Below are positions 33,851-42,417 of a stretch of DNA of 64,000 nucleotides, in pieces (within the stretch, counting starts at the first letter, position 1; each line of letters starts with the position of its first letter). The stretch is from Bacillus_I endophytica_A (GTDB lineage Bacteria > Bacillota > Bacilli > Bacillales > Bacillaceae_H): positions 3,693 to 67,692 of the forward strand of contig NZ_JALAMS010000024.1 in assembly GCF_026790145.1 (NCBI RefSeq), written 5' to 3'. Position numbers and translations under genes: made by a program. The notes under the pieces are model-generated. The model was not told the origin of the DNA. It worked only from the letters and a program-made list of their open reading frames with translations, and made no database searches.

Positions 33851-35041
33851 ATGAATAAAAAATTTAAAGGCATCTCCTTATTTTCAGGAGCTGGAGGTAT
33901 GGATATTGGCTTTGAAAAAGCAGGCGTTGAGGTAATATGGGCAAATGAACTAGACAAGGATGCTAGTAAAACGTACCAATTAAATAATCCACACACACTC
34001 TTGCGTCAAGGCGATATTCGAGAACTTTATCCAGAGTTAAAGCAATTTAAAGACGTTGATATAGTATTCGGAGGACCCCCATGCCAAGGGTTCTCGGTGG
34101 CAGGAAAGATGGATCCAAACGATGAAAGAAGCACATTAGTATGGACTTTTTTAGATGTAGTAAAACTCGTAAAGCCAAAAGCTTTTGTAATTGAAAATGT
34201 TAAAGCTTTAGGTAAGTTAGAAAAATGGCAATTAGTAAGAGAAAAGATTTATAAATTAGCTAGTGAGATGGGTTATAGTTGTAATACCTATATATTAAAT
34301 TCAGCAAATTATGGTGTACCTCAAAAAAGAGAGCGTGTATTTTTTGTTGGTTTCTTAAACAAGAATATTGAACATGAAGCCTTTGAAAGAAGATTGATCG
34401 AACAGGAAAGACATCCCAAAAATATTAGAGAAACTATCGCTCATTTAGGACCCGCTGGTACAGAGAAGAATCCTTTAACCTGTACAGCAAAAATTACTTT
34501 TGCGACAAATCCCATTATGAGAAAATCCCCTTATGCGGGTAATGTCTTTAATGGAATGGGTAGACCATTAAATTTGGATGAAGCTTCTAATACTTTGCCA
34601 GCCTCTATGGGGGGAAACAAAACACCTATAATTGATGAGGAATTTCTACATGGACAAGCTCGAGAAAATTGGGTTGTAAACTATCATAAAGGGTTATACG
34701 AAGGAACCATTAAACCTCAATTTGCTAGTAGTCCTCCTACCAGACTAAGAAGGCTTACAATTAATGAAGCTGCATTGATTCAAACGTTTCCTGAAGACTA
34801 TAATTTTCAAGGTAGTAAAACCTCAATATATAAACAGATTGGTAATGCAGTCCCTTGCTTGTTAGCAGAAGCTGTAGCCAAAGCAGTTTTGGAAGAACTG
34901 GATAATTCACAAAACATAACAAGTGGAGAAAGTCAATTAACATTTGATGACCTTGTCGAACGGAATAACAATTCCATTATTGATAGTGGTGAAGGGTTTA
35001 TTGACTTAAAAGAAGGGTTTATTGACTTATATAAGGAATAA
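33851..35041 (+). CDS. DNA cytosine-5 methyltransferase
   Basis: The 396-residue enzyme has all main C5-MTase motifs in order: I FSGAGGMDIGFEKAG, IV GGPPCQGFSVAG with the catalytic Cys, VI FVIENVKAL, VIII QKRERVFFVG, a variable target-recognition region (about 190-300), IX RRLTINEAALIQTFP and X IGNAVPCLLAEA. It appears intact. The C-terminus ends with a tandem GEGFIDLKEGFIDL repeat. It most likely protects the SacI-like site; it could also serve the Z1 module nearby. A hairpin terminator follows. Confidence 0.93.
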   Translation: MNKKFKGISLFSGAGGMDIGFEKAGVEVIWANELDKDASKTYQLNNPHTLLRQGDIRELYPELKQFKDVDIVFGGPPCQGFSVAGKMDPNDERSTLVWTFLDVVKLVKPKAFVIENVKALGKLEKWQLVREKIYKLASEMGYSCNTYILNSANYGVPQKRERVFFVGFLNKNIEHEAFERRLIEQERHPKNIRETIAHLGPAGTEKNPLTCTAKITFATNPIMRKSPYAGNVFNGMGRPLNLDEASNTLPASMGGNKTPIIDEEFLHGQARENWVVNYHKGLYEGTIKPQFASSPPTRLRRLTINEAALIQTFPEDYNFQGSKTSIYKQIGNAVPCLLAEAVAKAVLEELDNSQNITSGESQLTFDDLVERNNNSIIDSGEGFIDLKEGFIDLYKE

Positions 35042-35060
35042 AAAAGCAAAAGCTTTATAA

Positions 35061-35099
35061 AGAGAAATACCTTCGTTGCTGTGCGAGGGTATTCTCTAT
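35061..35099 (+). terminator. Terminator-like hairpin behind the methyltransferase
   Basis: AGAGAAATACCTTCG pairs with CGAGGGTATTCTCT around an eight-base loop, followed by ATTTACTTTTT. It may separate the methyltransferase from the glycosylase gene. Confidence 0.6.
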
Positions 35100-35163
35100 T
35101 TACTTTTTCAAGAAATAAACCCCATATTTTTCACAACATTTAACATTGAAAAGGTGATAATGA

Positions 35164-35790
35164 ATGCAAGAAAAACTAGATATTTTAAGTCAAAGTGATC
35201 CTGTGTTGGGGAGATTTATTGAAATTATAGGTCCCTTAAAATTAAAAAAACAGAATGACCTTTATTTATCACTCGTTAAATCAATTATCGGTCAACAGCT
35301 CTCTGTCAAAGCAGCAGACACGATATTTGGCCGCTTTGTTGTATTGACAAATAGCCTCGTTTCTCCCGAGATAGTATTAATGCTTTCAGACGAGGAACTT
35401 AGGGGGATTGGCATATCCTATCAAAAAATAAGGTATATAAAAGATTTATCACAAAAAGTATTTGAAAAAGAGATTGAATTAGAAACCTTGAATGCATTAA
35501 ACAACGATGAAGTTATTAGTACTCTTACCAAAGTAAAAGGTATAGGAACATGGACAGCTGAAATGTTTTTAATCTTTTCCCTAGGAAGGGAAAATGTACT
35601 ATCTCTAGCAGATGTAGGATTACAACGAGGGGTAAAATGGTTATATAACGCTGATGATGGAAAAAAAGCATTAATTGAAAAAGGTGCGTATTGGAATCCT
35701 TATCGGTCGCTTGCTTCACTATATTTATGGGAAGCAGTCAATCTTGGCTTTGTAATGAAGTATAAATCTTTTAATGAATACCTTTTATAA
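35164..35790 (+). CDS. AlkA-like DNA-3-methyladenine glycosylase (HhH-GPD)
   Basis: The 208-residue protein is a compact HhH-GPD glycosylase: IIGQQLSVKAADTIF at the start of the fold, helix-hairpin-helix LTKVKGIGTWTAEMFLIFSL, and the catalytic Asp in LADVGLQRGV. It lacks the N-terminal beta domain of long AlkA. It removes alkylated bases from DNA. GGTGAT lies seven bases before the ATG. It sits between the methyltransferase and a truncated gene inside the island, so it is cargo and not the host's housekeeping copy. Confidence 0.88.
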   Translation: MQEKLDILSQSDPVLGRFIEIIGPLKLKKQNDLYLSLVKSIIGQQLSVKAADTIFGRFVVLTNSLVSPEIVLMLSDEELRGIGISYQKIRYIKDLSQKVFEKEIELETLNALNNDEVISTLTKVKGIGTWTAEMFLIFSLGRENVLSLADVGLQRGVKWLYNADDGKKALIEKGAYWNPYRSLASLYLWEAVNLGFVMKYKSFNEYLL

Positions 35791-35814
35791 ACCAATGAAA
35801 TTTAGAGTATAAAG

Positions 35815-35845
35815 AAAGGACCGCTTTCTATCTCGGTCCTTTTTC
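35815..35845 (+). terminator. Bidirectional terminator
   Basis: AAAGGACCG and CGGTCCTTTTT form a 9-bp stem between the convergent glycosylase and truncated gene. Confidence 0.8.
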
Positions 35846-36499
35846 TCAAACATCTTTAAAAAATTCATCTAAGTTAACAGGAGTAGAAGTTTTGAATTTG
35901 GTGTTTTCCAGAATTGGGTTGAAATCAAGTCCTGGATCTATAATGTTATACAAATCATTATATAAGGTAATGATGTTATCTCGATATAAAATTAATTCAT
36001 TATAAATATCATCAAGACCATAAAGTGAATCTGATTTCACATAATCTTTAGCCCTAAACAATTCTCCCTGTTGGTACTCAATATCAATATATAAATCATC
36101 ACTGTATTCTATGTGCATGTCCCCAAGTTCATCACTAGGATTATTAATATCAAAAAACTTGTGGTCATAAGATAAACCAATATTCCCCTGTCGAAGATTT
36201 ACTTCTACTCCATTTTTGTCTCTTACATTAAACTCATATGGTTTATATAACTCTTTCACTTTAAGGCTATTTTTGTGTTTAATGTCGTTAGCGAGACTTC
36301 TTACAGAAGTTTTGTTGCCTACAAAAACATAGTTATTAGCAAAGGTTTCAAAATTCGTTTTCAAAGATAAAATATTAATATCTGTTTGGGATTCTAAAAA
36401 CTGAAGGACTTTTCCATAGTTACAATTTTGCTCGGCATCTTCAACCCAACCGTCAACATTCCTTACTATGTCATTTTTATTCTTAAATGCATTGACTAC
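35846..36499 (-). pseudogene. 5'-truncated gene of unknown function
   Basis: A long open frame ends at 35846 and can be read upstream without a stop to 36499, where TAA follows. The coding-like sequence (DGWVEDAEQNCNYGKVLQF, then ESQTDINILSLKTNF) has no ATG; the nearest TTG at 36364 has no ribosome site. The protein is acidic and aromatic (DELGDMHIEYSDDLYIDIEY). I do not recognise the family. It lies behind the PD-(D/E)XK gene in the same direction, in the place where a third gene of the Z1 module would be. It most likely lost its 5' end by deletion. Confidence 0.6.
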
Positions 36500-36676
36500 T
36501 TAGTTCATGCCCAAATTGAAAGTGAATTTCTTTTTATATAGGGATCCACCATGATTAAATTCATTCCAAATTCTATAATAAAACCAAGGAAGATGTTAAC
36601 TTTAATTAACATCTCCCTAAAAAAATATCTTTGGTTAAATAATATTTTTACTTACTTTTTCATGTTTTAGTTCGCC

Positions 36677-37639
36677 CTACCATTTTTTTATCCACTTATC
36701 TAACTCATTATCAGGAATATTTCTTATTGTTGATAAGTCAACATTATACCTAGTATCTGTAACACCAGGTGGTTCAGGCAGAGGAAATTGGGGTACATTA
36801 CTTACATGATAAAACTTTAAATTTTCTTTAGCAAACCTTTCATCATATATTGGGCCTCTTTCCGTTGACGTTTCCATACCTGCGAATTTCCTAGCTTTCT
36901 CTAATTTAATAATTAAACTTAAATCGTCGCTAATATGCTCAAACACAGTAGTTATTAAATCTCTTAATGAAAGACCCTCATCTTCTTTTCTCAACATTAG
37001 AGAGGCAATAATAGTTTCATTCGGCTTGCTATTGCATAATTGTTGATGACTAAAGGCATGAATTCTTTCTTGTAGGGATGTAGATTTCACTTCTAACCGT
37101 AAGCAATCTTTAACAAAGTCAAATTTTCTGTTTGGTTCTTTATGCCAATACTTCATGAAACTTTTTATATTACCCGTTTGAGTAATAAAAAATAGTTCTC
37201 CCCAAAGTCCTTGCCTCTCTCTTTCTAAGCTTTTTGATGGAGATGATGTGAACAATTGTACTAAAGAATTAAAGAACGAAAAAAGTTCCTCGCCAATTTT
37301 TTTGTAATCTTCTCTCCGAACGAAGGCTAAACATAAAGTTAAAAAATCCTTTTTCATCTGAACATTATTAGTATGACAAACAAGCACATGATATTTTTCT
37401 TTTTTAAAAGTTTGCTTATCAACCCTCAATTTACACAATACACCTAATTTTAATGAAACTAAATCCGTACAATAATGTTGCTCAACAAATCCATCTTCAG
37501 ATAAAACAATTAAAGCAAGATGTTTATTTTGGTCTAAGGCAATATAAGCTGGGAATTTATCATTTAGTAAAACACCAGAATAGTCACACTCATCGCTGCT
37601 AATACCTAATTTCCCCAAAAGATATTCATAACTATACAC
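36677..37639 (-). CDS. PD-(D/E)XK motif protein (DUF4420-like nuclease)
   Basis: The 320-residue protein carries the restriction-like core: Glu in GLWGELFFIT (about 146), Asp in KFDFVKDCLRLEVKST (Asp then E-V-K, about 172-183), which fits the PD-(D/E)XK motif family found next to Z1 proteins. Its start overlaps the end of the Z1 gene by 8 bp, showing translational coupling. It is the probable DNA-cutting subunit of the module. No sequence-recognition domain is recognisable. Confidence 0.82.
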   Translation of the reverse strand: MYSYEYLLGKLGISSDECDYSGVLLNDKFPAYIALDQNKHLALIVLSEDGFVEQHYCTDLVSLKLGVLCKLRVDKQTFKKEKYHVLVCHTNNVQMKKDFLTLCLAFVRREDYKKIGEELFSFFNSLVQLFTSSPSKSLERERQGLWGELFFITQTGNIKSFMKYWHKEPNRKFDFVKDCLRLEVKSTSLQERIHAFSHQQLCNSKPNETIIASLMLRKEDEGLSLRDLITTVFEHISDDLSLIIKLEKARKFAGMETSTERGPIYDERFAKENLKFYHVSNVPQFPLPEPPGVTDTRYNVDLSTIRNIPDNELDKWIKKW

Positions 37640-39776
37640 TTGCTTTTAACATTCTCCCTGTATGTTCTTTTGTATTTTCCGGAACAAACAATCCAAGTAC
37701 AACCGTTTCAGGGATATCCTCCTTTTTGGGTTTTACAATATGAAACTGAAGCTGGTATTTTCCCTTGAGTATGTTTGCATCACCACAATAATATTTGGGG
37801 TCTGCTTCAACTCTTCTTGGGCTATGTCCCTGAGGTAGCTTAATAAACCTTCCTTTTGATGAAATGCTTCTCTCTCTAGGTTTAGTTGGATCTATTAGCA
37901 CGGAATCAATATAGGATAAACTATCATAATTTGATAGTCTTTTTATTATGTTTTCAATCAAATGTTTCGTTTTTATATTTTCCTCGTTCAGATAAAGTAA
38001 ATCTCCCAAGAGACCAATAATTGTATCAATGTTACAGTTGGAACATAACACATGGGACAAATCTCCATATTTTTTAACAACACCATTTTCTTTAAAAAAC
38101 TTATTTACCAAATGTACATTCTTTCGTGCAAGTGATTTTTTTTCTTCAGCAAAATCAAGATATATCCATCCATACTTGAGTTCCTCTGCCGATCCAACAG
38201 ATTTACGAGTGGGGATAAACGGGCTAGATAAACGAAATATTCTTGATTTCCAACTCTCAATTTTTTCTCCATTTTCCTCGAGTTGTTCTAAGATTGACCA
38301 AAGATCATCTTCGTGACCTAGAAGATCAGAAAATCCTTTTTGTAGCGATTCCGTTAAATAGATACGACACAAATCTAAATACTTACCCTTATACCCAAAC
38401 CACCTTGCACGCTGTTCCATAGTATCTGCATTAGGTTTTTTAGCCCACCGAGTTATATATGTCACCGCTAAACCCTCAACCGTAACTCCCCGTTCAAGCA
38501 TATTACCACCTATAAGAATGTTATTCTTAAAATGCATGTTATCTTTAGTAGGTACTTGCCCCTCTTTTGAGCTATTAACTAACCAAATTTTCAAATCTAA
38601 AAACTCATCATGTACTTGTTTTAATATACGTTCAAAAGAATCAATTTTTTTAAAAGTGTGTGTTTTAAAATCCTGATAACTTTCTTTAAATATAGAAGTT
38701 AACTCTTTCTTATTTATATTGTTTACTGAATTAGATGAAAGAATTGCAGCCCAACTTCCAACTAACTGCTCAACAATTTTAAAACCAAACAAATGTTCAT
38801 TTTTATTCCCACTAATATGAACGAGCATTGAATGTTTATCATTATCTTTGCGTAGGGACCTAATAGCTGCACCAATAAAAAAATCAGCCATAGCTTTTTT
38901 CAGCTGAATAGTTGCATCTCCCAGGGAAATAATGTCTCCCTCTTCCTCAGAAAATGTCCTTATATATTTATGCTGCTCTTTACCATGGAATGTGGATCCT
39001 CCTGTATAAGTTTTACCTGCAGGTATTAGTACACAAGCTTCTGGGGACAAAATATCAAAGGATTTTATTAAATTTGCTTGCGGAGTTGCGGTGTAAGCAA
39101 TATACGAGTGTAAGTTAAAGGTTTCTCTTAGTTGTTTAATGTTCTCAAAAGTCGTCGACCCTTTGGGCTTCTTTGGTTTATTATTTAATGATGCTTGATC
39201 CCCCTCATCATCTATAATTATTGTTGGAAGAGACGTGGTATCTATTAATGAAAAGATTTTTGTTAAATGACTTATATGAGTTCTTTCCTTTAATACGGTG
39301 ATTAGAATCTTCTTTTTTCCACCTTTAATTAAGCGAATAATGTCTTGTTCAGGTAAATCACTTTTTGCTGAAAAGGTAGAGAAGAAAGCAATGTCATTAC
39401 CCCATTTTTCAATTCCTAAATCTTCTTTAACACGATCCATACTTTGTTTGAATAAATTCTTTTTTGTTCCTGTAAGTAAAATTACTAAAGGAAAAGTATT
39501 ATCTAGAGCAAGAGCTGTTACGGTATTAATACAAGAGGTTTTCCCACTTTGAACCTTTCCTAACCCTAATAAAGTGGAAATGCCATTATCACCAGAAGGA
39601 TTTACGCAGTAGCTTAAAATTTTTGCAGATGCGTGTTTAAGTTTTTCACGTTCTTCATCATCCATCTTACTAAAATACTTCTCCATAACATGGTTTGTGA
39701 AAGTACCATCCAATTTTACATTCCAACAAGCGCTTATCTTATTATTTATAACTTTGAACTTTGCTATTTCAGACAT
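37632..39776 (-). CDS. Z1-domain ATPase/helicase-like protein
   Basis: The 714-residue protein has a superfamily-2-like motor: Walker A GLGKVQSGKTSC (about 71-82), Walker B IIIDDEGDQAS, motif III AYTATPQAN, and after a long insert GGNMLERGVTVEGL with RARWFGYKGKY (motif V/VI, Arg finger). This is the layout of the Z1 domain family, which occurs in restriction-modification-like conflict systems with a C5-methyltransferase, a GHKL ATPase and a PD-(D/E)XK protein. Here only the nuclease partner is adjacent. Start ATG has no strong ribosome site but is coupled to a promoter 40-68 bp upstream. Confidence 0.88.
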   Translation of the reverse strand: MSEIAKFKVINNKISACWNVKLDGTFTNHVMEKYFSKMDDEEREKLKHASAKILSYCVNPSGDNGISTLLGLGKVQSGKTSCINTVTALALDNTFPLVILLTGTKKNLFKQSMDRVKEDLGIEKWGNDIAFFSTFSAKSDLPEQDIIRLIKGGKKKILITVLKERTHISHLTKIFSLIDTTSLPTIIIDDEGDQASLNNKPKKPKGSTTFENIKQLRETFNLHSYIAYTATPQANLIKSFDILSPEACVLIPAGKTYTGGSTFHGKEQHKYIRTFSEEEGDIISLGDATIQLKKAMADFFIGAAIRSLRKDNDKHSMLVHISGNKNEHLFGFKIVEQLVGSWAAILSSNSVNNINKKELTSIFKESYQDFKTHTFKKIDSFERILKQVHDEFLDLKIWLVNSSKEGQVPTKDNMHFKNNILIGGNMLERGVTVEGLAVTYITRWAKKPNADTMEQRARWFGYKGKYLDLCRIYLTESLQKGFSDLLGHEDDLWSILEQLEENGEKIESWKSRIFRLSSPFIPTRKSVGSAEELKYGWIYLDFAEEKKSLARKNVHLVNKFFKENGVVKKYGDLSHVLCSNCNIDTIIGLLGDLLYLNEENIKTKHLIENIIKRLSNYDSLSYIDSVLIDPTKPRERSISSKGRFIKLPQGHSPRRVEADPKYYCGDANILKGKYQLQFHIVKPKKEDIPETVVLGLFVPENTKEHTGRMLKASV

Positions 39777-39815
39777 AAGGAGTGACCCCCAATTTAATAT
39801 TTAATCCGAGTAGAT

Positions 39816-39844
39816 GTTATGGTATCATCCTTTCCGCTTTTCAA
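39816..39844 (-). promoter_or_regulatory. Promoter of the Z1 operon
   Basis: Minus-strand TTGAAA and CATAAC are 17 bp apart, ending 40 bp before the Z1 start codon. Confidence 0.45.
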
Positions 39845-39889
39845 TTTTTTATTCAATAATAACTTATTAATAAACACTTCTTTATAAAT

Positions 39890-40543
39890 CTAATAAGCTT
39901 TTTTACTTTTACTACAAATCGGGCATCCGCTACCTCTCTTTCTATTATTTATTGAAGACCTCCAAGAATGCTTATTTTCACAAATCCACCAAACCTTTTT
40001 ATTTGAATAACATGTTACTTCTAACGGTGTTAACTTACCATTCAAGTGAGGATGCCAATAAGAAGACAGCTGGGAATCTTTAAGGGCAAGACTGTTATCA
40101 GGAGTTACCTTCTTTCCAATACAGTAAGGACACTTAGAACCTAAACTTCGATGGTATATTGAAGTTCGCCATTCATGATTATTTTTGCAAATCCACCAAA
40201 CCTTATGATTACTCATTGGTAAATAGTCAAAGGGTGTTTTGGTACCATTTTTTGTTGGATGCCACTCTTTTGTGATTTTTTTATTTTTAATTGCCAAACT
40301 ATCTTTCTTGTCTACATACCTTCCTGAACAATATGGACATCCCCTTCCCTGGCTTCGGCTACTGATTATTGCTTTCCATTCGTGTCCTTTTTCGCAAATC
40401 CACCAAGCATATTTATTTGAAAAAGGGGCTACATTTTCCGGGTCTAACCCATTATTCAATGTTGGGTGCCATTCTTCAAATAGTAATTTAGTTAATTTCC
40501 CTTTATTCTTTTTTATAATAATCCCCTCTCTTACTATTTTTAA
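39890..40543 (-). CDS. Zinc-ribbon repeat protein (DUF4379-like), start unclear
   Basis: At least three repeats of about 62 residues each read W-W-I-C-x-x-x-H-x-W ... C-P-Y-C (for example YAWWICEKGHEWKA and GCPYCSGRYVDKK), the treble-clef zinc ribbon known as DUF4379. Each can bind one zinc. The first repeat's EWHPTLNNG lies upstream of the first TTG at 40459, so translation must begin earlier, but the open frame up to 40543 has no ATG, GTG or TTG. Either a rare ATT/ATA start behind AGAGAGGGG is used or the 5' end is lost. Such repeats are often joined to Vsr-like endonucleases; no nuclease part is present here. Confidence 0.65.
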   Translation of the reverse strand, partial: LKIVREGIIIKKNKGKLTKLLFEEWHPTLNNGLDPENVAPFSNKYAWWICEKGHEWKAIISSRSQGRGCPYCSGRYVDKKDSLAIKNKKITKEWHPTKNGTKTPFDYLPMSNHKVWWICKNNHEWRTSIYHRSLGSKCPYCIGKKVTPDNSLALKDSQLSSYWHPHLNGKLTPLEVTCYSNKKVWWICENKHSWRSSINNRKRGSGCPICSKSKKAY

Positions 40544-40890
40544 AATTTAACGAGAATTTTCTCTGTTATATTTACAAGAAATTCATTGAGAAAAGCGATT
40601 AAAACTGGTGCCATCAACCATTGTTTATTTTTGCTGTCAAACCGATGAATGGATGAGCTAAACATCCCATCCATTCATTAACCTATTTTTATTTAAATGC
40701 AGACTACGCATTTCTCTATTAATCATAGGTTTCTCTTAAATTCTATTCCTTTAACTGATTCTCGTAGAAGAGACAGTTTTTCTCCTTATGTTAAGTGAAT
40801 CTCAATATAGTAAAAGGAAAGAGTTATTGTGTGAAAGTTATGACCGTGAGAAGTCCGTACAGAAACCATTATCGGCATCATTCACAAAAC
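40544..40890. other. Gap inside the island
   Basis: About 350 AT-rich bases with no supported gene, terminator or clear repeat. It probably holds decayed sequence like the adjacent helicase remnant. Confidence 0.4.
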
Positions 40891-41079
40891 TTAATCCCCG
40901 TCCGCATGTAGGACATCATTGTAAAAATACTCGTCGATATCATTGACTTCATCTTCATCCGAATAGTCTTCGTCATTCCCAAAAGTATAATTTACTTTGT
41001 CAGTAATAAGGCGTGTTAACTTAGCTACACTAAACGAATACTCTGTAAAAGCACTTATAAAAAGCAAGATCATTATCAT
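40891..41079 (-). CDS. Small acidic ORF, doubtful
   Basis: This 62-codon frame starts with a hydrophobic segment and ends with a strongly acidic tail (GNDEDYSDEDEVNDIDEYFY). There is no ribosome site, and the flanking sequence is degraded. It may be the C-terminal end of the decayed gene at 41110. Recorded because the acidic tail looks coding. Confidence 0.25.
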   Translation of the reverse strand: MIMILLFISAFTEYSFSVAKLTRLITDKVNYTFGNDEDYSDEDEVNDIDEYFYNDVLHADGD

Positions 41080-41109
41080 CTATTTTTCTTCTAATTTCTG
41101 TACGTAATT

Positions 41110-41455
41110 TTATTTCCTCTTGTATAATTCCATAAGAAGATATATTAGAACCACCTTTATAAAATTAGGTAATTTAATTCTACAATTGTGGTTATATATT
41201 AGCAGTACGTAGTAAACTCGTTTAATATAAGACTTTAGTTCTTCGTTGTTTAAGTCAGTTCCTTTAATTGGAGGATTATTTCGTCCTTTATATTTTTCAG
41301 GGTTGATCTTGATTTTTGTTTTGCTTAAGTCAAAGTCTCCATTTACTTCACCAGCATAAATCACAATCAATTTCCTCTTCGATAACTCCAACATAGTTTA
41401 AATCAGCATCTGGAATTGCATGGATACATTCTATTCCCAACCAAAGGTTACAGGA
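41110..41455 (-). pseudogene. Degraded DUF2075-like helicase fragment
   Basis: In one minus-strand frame the sequence reads CNLWLGIECIHAIPDADLNY then VGVI, and after a frame change INPEKYKGRNNPPIKGTDLN followed by NEELKSYIKRVYYVLL. These match, in order, the late motifs of DUF2075-type AAA helicases (GIE...LNYVGVI, then a conserved ELKxYIxxxYxVLL block). The expected TRG motif and the rest are missing, and at least two frameshifts are needed. It is a remnant. Confidence 0.5.
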
Positions 41456-41460
41456 GATAG

Positions 41461-42039
41461 CTATATCTTTGGGTTTAAATAAGGTTCCAATCGTTCTTCC
41501 CATCCATTAATGAAGACCTTTTCTAACCAAATATCCTTTGTTAGTATATCTAGTTCCAATTGATAACAATTTAAAAAATCCATAATTTTTTTAATTTTAC
41601 AAATATATCTTTCATCATAACCGTACCAAGCCTGAATCATGTCCTTCGAATCTATCCCCACATATTCCTCACAAAAAGTTTCGAACGCTAATAGAAAAGC
41701 CTGGACCTCATTAACTATTTTCATTTCAGCATTGAACCCATGTGCTTTACTATTAACCCCCTTCAGGATTTTCATAATAGATATTATCTTGTCATATTCT
41801 AAAAGTTGTATTATAAAAACTGTAACAATATCCCTGGAAGCTTCTATTCTTTCAATGTAGGCGTGTTCCGATTCGTAATAGGTAACCTTTGGACATGATT
41901 TAACCAGCTTTTCACGCTGGACCTCGTCACCAGTAACAAATGTTCTGAGAACCATTTTAAAACGTTCGTCAGTACTTAATTTCGGATACATTTTTTCGTT
42001 CATTTTTTTCAAAGCATTTATATTAGCTTTAACACTCAC
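41461..42039 (-). CDS. Hypothetical island protein
   Basis: The 192-residue protein is helical and charged, with no recognised domain (LSTDERFKMVLRTFVTGDE, ESEHAYIERIEASRDIVTV, WYGYDERYICKIKKIMDFL). It directly follows the small gene at 42040 with no gap, so they are coupled. Similar helical proteins are common in the replication modules of Gram-positive mobile elements, which is my inference from position. Confidence 0.7.
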   Translation of the reverse strand: MSVKANINALKKMNEKMYPKLSTDERFKMVLRTFVTGDEVQREKLVKSCPKVTYYESEHAYIERIEASRDIVTVFIIQLLEYDKIISIMKILKGVNSKAHGFNAEMKIVNEVQAFLLAFETFCEEYVGIDSKDMIQAWYGYDERYICKIKKIMDFLNCYQLELDILTKDIWLEKVFINGWEERLEPYLNPKI

Positions 42040-42273
42040 TTATTTGCCCCTCCCTTCCAGTCTTTGTACCACTTCCTTGAGTTGCTCTAGTTCTTCATGC
42101 AAGTCTCCCATTTCCATACTTTTTAGAGTTGTATTTGATAAAGCGTTAATAGCCTTTGCTTTCTCATTAGTCATTTCCCCAGTAGTTAATAAGTGGTTAA
42201 TAACCCTTGACAACATCCTCCTAACGTCTTGCGGTCTATTTAATCTCACTTCGTTTTTATACAGTGGAACCAC
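42040..42273 (-). CDS. Small coiled-coil island protein
   Basis: The likely start is GTG at 42273 (VVPLYKNEVRLN) behind an eight-G run, giving about 78 residues; the open frame reaches 42333. It reads LNRPQDVRRMLSRVINHLL, then a linker, then a C-terminal coiled coil (EELEQLKEVVQRLE). Similar small proteins precede replication genes in integrative elements. Function unknown. Confidence 0.65.
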   Translation of the reverse strand: MVPLYKNEVRLNRPQDVRRMLSRVINHLLTTGEMTNEKAKAINALSNTTLKSMEMGDLHEELEQLKEVVQRLEGRGK

Positions 42274-42280
42274 TTCTTTA

Positions 42281-42288
42281 CCCCCCCC
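42281..42288 (-). repeat. Homopolymer G8 tract before the small coiled-coil gene
   Basis: Eight consecutive G on the coding strand lie 7-15 bases upstream of the GTG start, forming or overlapping its ribosome site. Slippage here would alter translation. Confidence 0.7.
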
Positions 42289-42417
42289 TAAAAAGGCTTT
42301 AACACAACCTATCCGGCTACTATTACGGTACATCTTTTAGCAAGGTTTAGTACATTACATCCTTTTTTGCATATAAGAGATTTTACACATACACCTATAA
42401 ATTTAATAAGCTAAATA

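Noticed and set aside
36677..39776. Z1 and PD-(D/E)XK pair considered as BREX or DISARM
   Set aside because: No PglZ, BrxC, DrmA or DrmB-like gene is seen; the Z1 motor and DUF4420-like nuclease fit a different known grouping.
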